Of a stretch of DNA of 7,517 nt, positions 1 through 7,177 are shown one piece after another; position 1 is the stretch's first letter; the number at the start of each line of letters is the position of its first letter. The DNA comes from Spartobacteria bacterium. Lineage in GTDB: Bacteria; Verrucomicrobiota; Verrucomicrobiia; Chthoniobacterales; Terrimicrobiaceae. The notes under the pieces are model-generated. The model was not told the DNA's origin, did not search any database, and saw only the letters and a list, made by a program, of their open reading frames with translations. The DNA is taken from contig CANKXQ010000059.1 of assembly GCA_947487745.1 (NCBI GenBank), positions 1-7,517 of the forward strand. Direction: 5' to 3'. The translations under genes were made by a program, and so were the position numbers.

Positions 1-612
1 ATGATCATCCCGCATCGGCCATCACCCACGCTTTTGCCGTCCAGAGCCAAACTGCGAGGCAACAACCCGGTGTTGGCTTGCAGCCAGGCCGTGAGGGCTT
101 GAGCGTAGGCCTCGGGATCAACGGCAGCCAGAAGGTCGTTGAGCGCGTCATAACCGGGCATCTTGAGCCGCTTGGTTTGCTTGTCGCGCACCCTCAACCC
201 GATGGCCTCTCTTTGGCTCTGGGACAAGCAGGCGACTTTGCGCCAGATATCGAGCACGTCGCGTGCGCCCATGAGTAAGCCCAGGGCAATCAGCGAAAGC
301 ATCGCCGGGAGCGGGTGGCGTCGACTTTTGGGATGGCGGGGATCGGGCACTTCTAAAAACGCGCCGCGACTGCGCCACCGGCTTGAGCCGCTCCGAGCGA
401 GTCACCGCATCCCAGCCCACCACCTCATCCCGGTCTTTGAGGTGCCATGCCGCCGCACACCACACCAACACCCCCGCCAACCTGCCTTCCTCGAAACCCA
501 ACTGGCAAAGCCGGTCTCCAGCCTCCCGACCTGCTCCCAGTCCGTGTTCCCGGCCGAGCGCTTCTTTTGCCCTCCGCCAGTCGTGCGCCGAATGCGCCAC
601 CTTGATTTCCAA
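1..612 (-). pseudogene. Transposase pseudogene, DUF4338 + ISAs1-type fusion, internally deleted and out of frame
   Basis: Two reading frames on the minus strand make up one broken gene. From a TTG at 612 down to about 357, the frame encodes the front of a DUF4338 domain, with LGAGREAGDRL, AAAWHLKDRDE and VGWDAVTRSERL. From about 356 to the window edge, a different frame is open throughout and encodes the N-terminal region of an ISAs1-family transposase: EVPDPRHPKSRRHPLPAML, MGARDVLDIWRK, MPGYDALNDLL and ALDGK, whose Asp is probably the first DDE catalytic residue. In intact relatives, as I recall them, the DUF4338 domain continues well past the RRFL motif before the VPDPR segment. Here QSRR-VF runs straight into FLEVPDPR, so the second half of DUF4338 and the linker appear deleted and the frame changed. 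No ATG lies between the stop at 649-651 and the coding part, so the TTG is the only plausible start. The rest of the DDE domain is beyond the window. Confidence 0.8.
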
Positions 613-618
613 ACCCGG

Positions 619-644
619 GATTTCTTTTCCAGAGTTGGCCCCTG
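619..644 (-). repeat. Possible terminal inverted repeat of the insertion sequence (one end)
   Basis: Read on the minus strand from 644, the sequence starts CAGGGGCCAACTCTGG and lies about 30 bases upstream of the transposase TTG, the usual place for an IS end. The CAGGG start fits my recollection of ISAs1-family ends. The matching repeat would be off the left edge, so the assignment is tentative. Confidence 0.35.
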
Positions 645-893
645 TAGCTTATGTTTTCTTCTTCACCAGACTATCACAGCTTTTCTGTGCCTTTTTGTCT
701 ATCTTTTTCTTTCAGCCAGTTTTCTTGCTGATTCTAGAACCTCCAGCCAAACGCCCTGACCGGCGGCGACATGAAGGTTTTTCACGCTTGCATATGGCGC
801 AAGTAAGAGCCGAAGCACGCTGAGTGTTCATAAGTGTCCCGCACCCTGTTTCTGTGATGGAAATCCTGCCCCGGCGTCTGTAGCTTGCCTGCA
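645..893. other. Spacer between the insertion sequence and the operon; no gene seen
   Basis: This 249-base stretch is T-rich between about 648 and 725 and then becomes mixed. It should contain the promoter of the downstream three-gene operon, but I see no -35/-10 pair good enough to mark. It holds a small inverted repeat at 675-689 followed by a T run, and another, CTTGC(N7)GCAAG, at 787-803. The second lies inside an 11-codon ATG-to-TAA frame starting at 771 (MKVFHACIWRK), which has no ribosome binding site and is probably chance. No tRNA or riboswitch-like structure was recognised. Confidence 0.6.
675..696 (+). terminator. Weak hairpin plus T-run, possible terminator
   Basis: CACAG and CTGTG form a 5-bp stem around a 5-base CTTTT loop, followed by CC and five T. 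The stem is short and AT-containing, so this is a poor intrinsic terminator at best. It would act on plus-strand transcription entering from the insertion-sequence side, and might be left from a gene that the element displaced. Confidence 0.18.
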
Positions 894-1871
894 ATGAACC
901 GTCGGGTAAGCTTCGCCAAGCAGGAACCAGTGGCCAATCGCGATGCGTGGGGGCGTTGGCTTTGGCCGGCGTTGATTGCGTCGATTTTGCTGCATCTGCT
1001 TTTTTGGAATTGGTCGCGTCATTTTCCGGTGGAGCGGATGAGTGAGGAGTTTTACGAGAAAATTGTTCCGCGCACATTTCAGGTGGAGCGGGTGGAAATC
1101 GATCCGCGCCTCTTGGAGCCTGAGCGCGAGGAGGCAGCCAAGGCCCGTGTGGCGCCTGTAGCCTTTCAATTGCCTGCGGAGAGCTTTTCTTCGGAGAAGA
1201 TTGTTTCCGAGGCCCCGGATGCAAAAAATCCTCCGCGATTGGACACGGCGATCCTGAATGAAAAGCCGGTGTTGGGTGATGCGGTCAATCAGGGTGTGCC
1301 GATTCCAAGCTCGCTGCCGATGGCGGCGGATGCTCCTTCGGAGGACATGCTCAAGGAAATGCCCGCATTGAAAAGCGACCCTCTGGCGTCACTGCCCCAG
1401 CCGGTGGCTGTCGCACAAGTGGGTAAAATCCTTTCCGCCCAGCCGGGCGATGGACGCGGTTTCACAAACCTTGATGAGCTTCTCGCACAGACCGGTCCGC
1501 TCTCGCCCGAGACGGCTCCGATCCTGCTGCCGGGGGATTTGCTTTTTGAATACGACGCCTACCGCCTCCAGCCCGGGGCTATCTCAAGCATGCAAAAGCT
1601 TGGCCAGCTCCTTCTCCGCACCCCGCGCTCGCGTTTTCTCATCGAAGGCCACAGTGATTCGTTCGGGCCGGATGACTACAACCTCCGCCTCAGCGAACTC
1701 CGTGCGCAGACCGTGAAGGAATGGCTGATCTCCTCGATGGGCATTCCCGCAGATTCCATCGAAACGCGCGGCTTCGGTGAGTCGCGGCTTGTGGCGCCCG
1801 CGACAGGAAGCATCGAGGAGCAACAAATCAACCGCCGCGTCGAAATCGTCATCCGTCCGCCCGCGCCATGA
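894..1871 (+). CDS. Inner-membrane-anchored OmpA-domain protein (peptidoglycan-binding)
   Basis: The product is 325 residues from the ATG at 894; a TTG at 885 in the same frame would add three residues, and neither has a clear ribosome binding site. A basic N-terminus (MNRRVSFAKQ) precedes one hydrophobic helix at about residues 22-40 with no signal peptidase site, so the protein probably stays in the inner membrane, facing the periplasm like TonB or MotB. Residues 41-205 are a low-complexity linker rich in Pro, Glu and Ala. Residues 210-322 form an OmpA C-terminal domain: LLFEYDAYRL, IEGHSDSFG, YNLRLSELRAQTV, GFGES and QQINRRVEIVI. Asp255 (GHSD) and Arg270 (LSELRA) correspond to the residues that bind diaminopimelate in OmpA proteins. 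It probably ties the inner membrane to peptidoglycan; the partner is unknown. The stop overlaps the glnD start as ATGA. Codon use changes sharply near base 1425. Confidence 0.88.
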   Translation: MNRRVSFAKQEPVANRDAWGRWLWPALIASILLHLLFWNWSRHFPVERMSEEFYEKIVPRTFQVERVEIDPRLLEPEREEAAKARVAPVAFQLPAESFSSEKIVSEAPDAKNPPRLDTAILNEKPVLGDAVNQGVPIPSSLPMAADAPSEDMLKEMPALKSDPLASLPQPVAVAQVGKILSAQPGDGRGFTNLDELLAQTGPLSPETAPILLPGDLLFEYDAYRLQPGAISSMQKLGQLLLRTPRSRFLIEGHSDSFGPDDYNLRLSELRAQTVKEWLISSMGIPADSIETRGFGESRLVAPATGSIEEQQINRRVEIVIRPPAP

Positions 1872-4609
1872 GTCAGCCTCCCGAACCGCACACGCTCGAA
1901 AATTCCGCCCTCGAACTTTCCAAGAGTGCCCGCGCCGGAAACAGTGATCCGGTCATCCTCTTCAAAAACTTCCGCAAGGAGGAAGAGGAGCGCCTGCGTT
2001 CCTGGCACGATGCCGGCGGCGGCGGGCGTGAGATTGCCCGTCAGCGTTCGGACATGGTCGATATCCTGTTCCGCGAGCTTTTCGATGATGTCGTGCGCCG
2101 CGTGGCGAAAAAATCCCTCGCCGGTCGATTGTCGGTCGCGGCCTTTGGAGGCTACGGCCGCCGCGAACTCACGCCGATGAGCGATGTGGATATTCTGTTC
2201 CTACAGAATAAAAACACAGTGGACAAAGAGGTGGAGGAAGTCATCCGCCAGACGCTCGTGGCCCTCTGGGACATTGGATTCAAGGTCGGACACGCGACGC
2301 GATCGATCAGCCAGGCCGTGGAGAAATGCAACGACGATCCGATCACAAAAACCTCGATGTTGGAGTGCCGCTTCCTCGCCGGGGAACGGGAGATTTTCAA
2401 CCGCTTCAAGGAGCGCTTTCAGGACGAGTGCGTGCGCGGCCATGCGGACCAATACACTGCTTGGCGCTTGGCGAACCAAGCCGAGCTGCGCGTCAAATAC
2501 GGTCGCACCGTCTTCATGCAGGAGCCGAATATCAAGAGCGGCACGGGCAGCCTGCGCGATTACCAGAGTCTGCTCTGGATTTCTCAATTCAGGCTCGGGG
2601 TCAACACCACCTCCAAGCTTGTCGAGGCCAAGGTTCTTCGCGATGGCGACCGGCGCCGGCTTGAGAAAAGTTATGACTTCATGCTGCGCACCCGCGCCGC
2701 CATGCAATACCTGAACGGCCGCTCGGCCGATGTCCTCACCCTCCAGCTCCAGGGGCGGGTGGCCAATGAATTCAGCTATCCCCAGAAAAACATTCTCCGC
2801 AAGGTCGAGGCCTTCATGCGCGACTACTATGGCCATGCGCGGACGATCTACCTGGTGACCGAGGCGGCCCTGCGGAAAATGGAGGCCATTCCCGATGCCC
2901 GCCCCACAGGCATTCTCAGCCTCTTTGGCGTTCGACAGAAGCCTGAGAAACTCGATCGCTTCATCATTCGAAATGGCAAGCTCGAACCCGAGTCGCGCGA
3001 GATTTTCAACGACGACCCCTATCGGCTCATGCGGGCCTTCCACCACGCCCAGGTCCGCCAACTCGAATTCCACCCCGAGCTTGTGGATCTTATCCGCCGT
3101 CGTCTGCATCTCATCGACCGCACTTTCCAATACTCCATCGCCGCGCGGGAGACCTTCTTCGCCATTCTGTCCCGCAAGGGCGAAGTCGGGCGGACTCTGC
3201 GCCTCATGCATGATCTCGGTGTCCTGGGTCGTTACATCCCCGAGTTCGGCGCGCTGGACTGCCTCGTTCAGCACGAGTTTTTCCACCGCTACACGGCCGA
3301 TGAGCACACGCTCGTCTGCATCGAGAAGCTCGATGGCGTTCTCTTTGCGGCGGAAAAAAAACTTGCCGGCTACAGGCAGATTTTTCAGAAGCTCGAAGAT
3401 CCCTCGATTCTTTATCTCTCGATCTTGCTCCATGATGTCGGGAAAGCGGCCAACACGCGCCACCACGAAGAGACCGGAGCCGTGCTCGCCCACAAGGTCG
3501 CGCGTCGGCTTCAGCTCACGCCCGACCGCCGTCGTATGCTCCTGACGCTGGTGGATTCGCACTATGTTCTCTCCAAGATGGCTCAAAGCCGGAATCTGGA
3601 GGACTCTGCCACGATCGAGGAGTTCGGGCGCATCATCCGCAACAGGAAAAATCTCGATGCCCTCATGCTGCTCACGCTCGCGGACGGCATGGGCACCAGC
3701 GACCAGAATTGGTCCGATTGGAAAGAGGGCCTCGTCTGGACTCTCTACCGCCGGGCGGGCCAATGGCTCGAAGGCGGTGTCGATGCCATGGAGCAGAGCC
3801 GCCGTGACCGCCAGGCGCAGAGAAGCATGGTGATCGAGATTATCGGTGATGGATTTCGTGATGAAGCGGATGCCCACTTCCAGTTCATGCCGATGCGGTA
3901 TTTTCAAATGTATGAGCCGCTCGAAATAGCCGATCATATGCGGCTGTTCCGGCAATTCTTCGAGAACCGGAATGCCGACGACAACACGGCACTCGTTCCT
4001 GTATTCAAATGGATTCCCCGCCCGGAAAAAGGCTACACCGAAGTATGGGTGTGCGGCTGGGACCGCCCGCGCCTCCTGGAGCGCATCGCCGGGGCGTTCC
4101 TTACGGTGCGATTGAATATCCTGAGCGCCGATATTTTCACGCGCACGGACAGCCTCGCCCTCGATATCTTCCGCGTGGCCGGGACGAATCTCATGCCGAT
4201 CACCAGCCCGCGCGACATTGTCGCCGTGGAGAAGCACCTCGCCGAGGCGCTGCACCACGAGGACTATGATTTCCGTCCGTTGCTGAGCAAGGAGACGCGT
4301 CTGCTCACCTACCGCCTCTCGCAAGAATTCGACCTGCCTACGCTCATCAAAATCGACAACGAGTCCCACCCGGTCTACACGCTCATCGACATTCAAACCC
4401 CCGACCGTCTTGGGCTTCTCTACGACCTCCTGCGCGCCATGGGCGACTGCGGTCTTCGTATCGAGATTTCCCGCATCACGACCGAGATGGATGTCGCGAT
4501 GGACTCCTTCTACGTTTATGGGCGTGATGGAGAAAAAATCACTTCCACGCCGGCCATCAAGCATCTTCAAGAGGCTCTGCACCGGGCTGCCGTGAAGAAT
4601 CCCGAATGA
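1868..4609 (+). CDS. glnD: [Protein-PII] uridylyltransferase / uridylyl-removing enzyme (GlnD)
   Basis: This cytoplasmic glutamine sensor adds UMP to PII proteins when glutamine is low and removes it when glutamine is high, setting nitrogen metabolism through PII. The 913-residue length is typical. The nucleotidyltransferase domain has GGYGRRELTPMSDVDIL at 94-110, with the metal-binding Asp106 and Asp108, then EPNIKSGTGSLRD at 219-231, where the usual GGLRD is GSLRD. The HD hydrolase domain has FFHRYTADEHTL (His480), LLHDVGK (His522-Asp523) and LTLADG (Asp606). Two C-terminal ACT domains, at about 722-790 and 836-905, carry the GWDRPRLLERIAGAF and TPDRLGLLYDLLRAM signatures and are the glutamine-binding part. 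All catalytic motifs look intact. The gene overlaps both neighbours by four bases, and its start has no Shine-Dalgarno sequence, so translation is probably coupled to the upstream gene. No glnB or amtB is adjacent. An eight-A run at 3354-3361 is read in frame. Confidence 0.95.
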   Translation: MSQPPEPHTLENSALELSKSARAGNSDPVILFKNFRKEEEERLRSWHDAGGGGREIARQRSDMVDILFRELFDDVVRRVAKKSLAGRLSVAAFGGYGRRELTPMSDVDILFLQNKNTVDKEVEEVIRQTLVALWDIGFKVGHATRSISQAVEKCNDDPITKTSMLECRFLAGEREIFNRFKERFQDECVRGHADQYTAWRLANQAELRVKYGRTVFMQEPNIKSGTGSLRDYQSLLWISQFRLGVNTTSKLVEAKVLRDGDRRRLEKSYDFMLRTRAAMQYLNGRSADVLTLQLQGRVANEFSYPQKNILRKVEAFMRDYYGHARTIYLVTEAALRKMEAIPDARPTGILSLFGVRQKPEKLDRFIIRNGKLEPESREIFNDDPYRLMRAFHHAQVRQLEFHPELVDLIRRRLHLIDRTFQYSIAARETFFAILSRKGEVGRTLRLMHDLGVLGRYIPEFGALDCLVQHEFFHRYTADEHTLVCIEKLDGVLFAAEKKLAGYRQIFQKLEDPSILYLSILLHDVGKAANTRHHEETGAVLAHKVARRLQLTPDRRRMLLTLVDSHYVLSKMAQSRNLEDSATIEEFGRIIRNRKNLDALMLLTLADGMGTSDQNWSDWKEGLVWTLYRRAGQWLEGGVDAMEQSRRDRQAQRSMVIEIIGDGFRDEADAHFQFMPMRYFQMYEPLEIADHMRLFRQFFENRNADDNTALVPVFKWIPRPEKGYTEVWVCGWDRPRLLERIAGAFLTVRLNILSADIFTRTDSLALDIFRVAGTNLMPITSPRDIVAVEKHLAEALHHEDYDFRPLLSKETRLLTYRLSQEFDLPTLIKIDNESHPVYTLIDIQTPDRLGLLYDLLRAMGDCGLRIEISRITTEMDVAMDSFYVYGRDGEKITSTPAIKHLQEALHRAAVKNPE

Positions 4610-7125
4610 CTCCCCGATTTGCGGCTCTTTTCTGGAGGCAGATTGTCCGTCCATGGGCCGCGCACCCCCTTCTGCCGCTTCTCAACATCCTTGGCATAGC
4701 CATCGGCGTCGCGGTTTTCCTGTCGATTCAGATGGCAAATCGAGGGGCTCTGGCGAGTTTTCAAAATGCCGTTGGCCTTGTTGCCGGTCGCGCGAATCTC
4801 GAAATCCGGGGCGATCTGCCCGAGGAGATTTTTCCGCTCGTCGTTAAGACTCCCGGCGTCAGTTCGGCCACGCCGCTCGTCGAGGGCATTGGCACATTGC
4901 CGCAGCGCCCTGGCGATTACTTGCGCATTCTCGGAGTGGACCCTTTCACCGGTTCCAACTTGAGGGTTTTTGAACTCATCGATCCGGCTGGCGCCCCGCT
5001 CGATTTGGAAATGTGGCTGCGGGAGCCGGATGTCATTGCACTGCCTCCCGGCCGTGAACTGCCTGAGGAATTTCGTGTTCTGGCCGCCGGTCGTTCCGTG
5101 ACCTTGCGACATGGATTTGATCTGAAGACAGACGATGCGGCCGTGGCTTCCGATCCCCGCATCGCTGCGATGGATATAGGCTGGGCGCAGCAGTTGCTCG
5201 ATCTGGGGGGACGCCTCACATCGATCCAGATTCGCGTCGAGGATCCCCTCGCGCTGGATGCCGTCATGGAAGCGCTCCGAAAAATTGCCCCCCCGGATGC
5301 GCTCATCGGTCCTCCAGCCCGGCGGGGCGCGGAGACCGAGCTCATGCTGGCTGCCTTTCAACTCAACCTGACCGCCCTGAGCCTTGTTTCCATGGTCGTG
5401 GGAGTTTATCTCATCTACAATAGCCTCTCGGCGGCCGTCGTCCGCAGGCGGCATGAAATCGGGATCCTTCGCGCAAACGGGGCCACCAAGCTCGAAGTGA
5501 TGGCACTTTTCCTCGGAGAAGGCCTCTGTTGCGGATTTCTAGGAACGCTGCTCGGCCTCGCGCTGGCGGGCCCGTTGGCTGCTCTCCTGGCGGCGCCTGT
5601 GAGCCAGACGGTTTCCTCCCTTTATGCACTGGTGACGATTGAGCGCCCTGTTCTCACCCCCGGTCAAGTGCTGCTGGCCTTTGCCGCTGGCCTCGGAGCC
5701 TCGCTCATCGCCGCTTGGCGTCCGGCATCGGAAGCGGCGGCCTGCGACCCTGCTCTCGTGATTCGCCCGGGCTCACAGGGCGACTCGTTCTCGCATGAAT
5801 CCCGCCACTGGGGGATGTGGGGAGCCGCCTGTCTTCTCCTCTCGGCAGGGCTCTCTTGGGGCGCGCTCCATGGCGGTGGAAAATTTCTCGGGTTTGCCTC
5901 GGTGGCCTTCCTGATAGCTGGTTTTTCGCTGCTCGTCCCGGCGGTGGTGAATTCCTTTGTCCGCCTTGTTCACGGGCCGGGATGGATGGTCCGTCTCGCC
6001 GCCCAGCACCTCGGTCGCTCCCTGCATCGCAATGCCGTTACCATCGCTGCCCTTGCTGTGGCTGTCGCCATGACGGTGAGCGTTTCCGTGATGATCCACT
6101 CGTTCCGCGCCAGCGTGACCTCTTGGCTTGGCAACACGCTCGTCGCCGATCTTTTTATCGCCCCCGCCGCCAATGAAATTGCAGGTCTCCAGAGTTTCCT
6201 GCCATCCGGCGCTGTCGAATGGGTGCAGCGCGATCCCCGTGTGAGGGAACTCGCCACCTTCCGTGAAATGCCGGTGCCTTGGGGCGAAAAGAGTGCCAAT
6301 CTCGCGATCATCGAGGGCAGCGCGCGCGGCGAATTGGATTTCGTTGCCGGTCCGCCCGATGCCCGCGCCCTATTCCATCAACCGGGCATGGTTGCCGTCT
6401 CAGAGAGCTTTGCGAACCGCCATGGCACAAAGCCCGGGGATGTTCTGGAGTTTTCCTCACCCAAGGGGCCGACTGCATTTCAGGTTGTTGGAGTGATCAA
6501 GGATTTCACGCGGGATAGCGGGCTGGTGATGATCGATCGCCCGAACTTCCGCCAATTCTGGAGCGATGAACGCCTTCACTCACTTTCGATCAGCTTGCGT
6601 GATCCCGCCAACGCAGCCGCATTCGCCGAGGATTTCCGCGCCACTTTTGGGCTTGAGGGCGAGTTTTCCATCTATACAAATTCCGACCTGCGTCGTCGCG
6701 TCATGGAAATTTTCGACCAGACCTTCGCCGTCACTTCCGTCCTGCGGGCGATCGCTGTGGTCGTGGCGATCGCGGGCGTCCTGCTCTCGCTCACCACCGT
6801 CGTTGTCGAGCGCGAGCGCGAAATCGGCATTCTTCGTTCCCAAGGCGCCTCCTGCGGCCAAGTGCGTGGTCTGATCCTTTCCGAAGCGGCCATGATCGGT
6901 CTGCTCTCCGCCGTCGTGGGACTTCTCTGCGGCGCTTCCATGGCCATGGTGCTCACTTGGGTCATCAATAAAGCCTTCTTCGGTTGGACCATCGAACTCC
7001 GCTACCCGCTTGGCGTCCTCCTCTCGACTCCGCTGTGGATCATTCCGGCTGCCGTCTTCGCCGCGTGGCTCCCCGCTCGCCGCGCCTCGCTCATTCCACC
7101 CGCCAGAGCGCTCCGATTTGAGTAA
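4606..7125 (+). CDS. ABC transporter permease, two FtsX/MacB-type domains
   Basis: This 839-residue inner-membrane protein has about ten predicted helices: near residues 20-42, three around 255-372, two at 405-450, one at 477-497 and three around 708-822. The plan is a duplicated helix-periplasmic domain-three helices module. The two FtsX domains carry matching cytoplasmic coupling motifs, RRHEIGILRANGAT at 281-294 and REREIGILRSQGAS at 736-749, each just after the first helix of its bundle, where FtsX/MacB/LolE-type permeases contact the ATPase. Periplasmic segments at about 45-250 and 500-705 resemble MacB periplasmic core domains. Such transporters usually export or extract lipids, lipoproteins or peptides by periplasmic motion; the substrate here cannot be read from sequence. 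No ATPase gene is in the window, so the partner is encoded elsewhere. The ATG overlaps the glnD stop (ATGA), and there is only a weak GAAG upstream, suggesting coupled translation. Confidence 0.92.
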   Translation: MTPRFAALFWRQIVRPWAAHPLLPLLNILGIAIGVAVFLSIQMANRGALASFQNAVGLVAGRANLEIRGDLPEEIFPLVVKTPGVSSATPLVEGIGTLPQRPGDYLRILGVDPFTGSNLRVFELIDPAGAPLDLEMWLREPDVIALPPGRELPEEFRVLAAGRSVTLRHGFDLKTDDAAVASDPRIAAMDIGWAQQLLDLGGRLTSIQIRVEDPLALDAVMEALRKIAPPDALIGPPARRGAETELMLAAFQLNLTALSLVSMVVGVYLIYNSLSAAVVRRRHEIGILRANGATKLEVMALFLGEGLCCGFLGTLLGLALAGPLAALLAAPVSQTVSSLYALVTIERPVLTPGQVLLAFAAGLGASLIAAWRPASEAAACDPALVIRPGSQGDSFSHESRHWGMWGAACLLLSAGLSWGALHGGGKFLGFASVAFLIAGFSLLVPAVVNSFVRLVHGPGWMVRLAAQHLGRSLHRNAVTIAALAVAVAMTVSVSVMIHSFRASVTSWLGNTLVADLFIAPAANEIAGLQSFLPSGAVEWVQRDPRVRELATFREMPVPWGEKSANLAIIEGSARGELDFVAGPPDARALFHQPGMVAVSESFANRHGTKPGDVLEFSSPKGPTAFQVVGVIKDFTRDSGLVMIDRPNFRQFWSDERLHSLSISLRDPANAAAFAEDFRATFGLEGEFSIYTNSDLRRRVMEIFDQTFAVTSVLRAIAVVVAIAGVLLSLTTVVVEREREIGILRSQGASCGQVRGLILSEAAMIGLLSAVVGLLCGASMAMVLTWVINKAFFGWTIELRYPLGVLLSTPLWIIPAAVFAAWLPARRASLIPPARALRFE

Positions 7126-7146
7126 GGAAACCCCGCGCCGGTTTTC
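7126..7146 (+). other. Short stem-loop directly after the permease stop
   Basis: GGAAACC at 7126-7132 pairs with GGTTTTC at 7140-7146 (seven pairs including one G-T) around a 7-base CCGCGCC loop. There is no T-run after it, so it is not a convincing intrinsic terminator. It could be an attenuating or mRNA-stabilising hairpin at the operon end, or chance. Confidence 0.25.
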
Positions 7147-7177
7147 ACTCCCCTCGAGTTGAGCTCTCTTTGTCTTT

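Larger units (their letters stand above)
1..644 (-). mobile_element. Decayed ISAs1-type insertion sequence, start-proximal part only
   Basis: The block is defined by a broken transposase gene on the minus strand (described separately) and by a possible outer terminus near 644. There the minus strand reads CAGGGGCCAACTC just upstream of the coding part; from memory, ISAs1-family elements often begin with CAGGG. The element runs off the left edge of the window, so the other terminus, the partner inverted repeat and the target duplication cannot be seen. The internal deletion and frame change in the transposase indicate that this copy cannot move by itself. Identity of the element type is well supported by the protein; the exact boundary is inference. 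Confidence 0.75.

Noticed and set aside
357..612. DUF4338 domain as part of a Druantia (DruA) anti-phage system
   Set aside because: DUF4338 also occurs in DruA, but here it joins an ISAs1-type transposase part, and no other Druantia genes are present. It is a transposase remnant.
163..823. Overlapping plus-strand open frames across the insertion sequence and spacer
   Set aside because: They are antisense to the recognisable transposase remnant over most of their length, and their Arg/Ser/Pro-rich translations show no domain.
725..840. Possible sigma-70 promoter elements (TTGCTG near 725, CATAAG near 829)
   Set aside because: Neither has a partner box at a normal spacing, so no promoter can be supported.
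641..887. CTGTAGCTT occurring at 642-650 and again at 879-887, considered as a target-site duplication
   Set aside because: The second copy is not at an element boundary, nine bases can recur by chance, and the region between the copies is not a mobile element.
712..1224. Minus-strand open frames of 113-170 codons over the start of the OmpA-domain gene
   Set aside because: They overlap a real plus-strand gene, have low-complexity translations and show no family signature.
2201..4654. An 817-codon open frame on the minus strand across most of glnD
   Set aside because: Its codons are exact reverse complements of the glnD codons, so it is open simply because glnD avoids TTA, CTA and TCA. It ends at the first CTA codon of glnD (2201-2203). 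Its translation shows no recognisable domain, while the plus strand encodes an intact GlnD.
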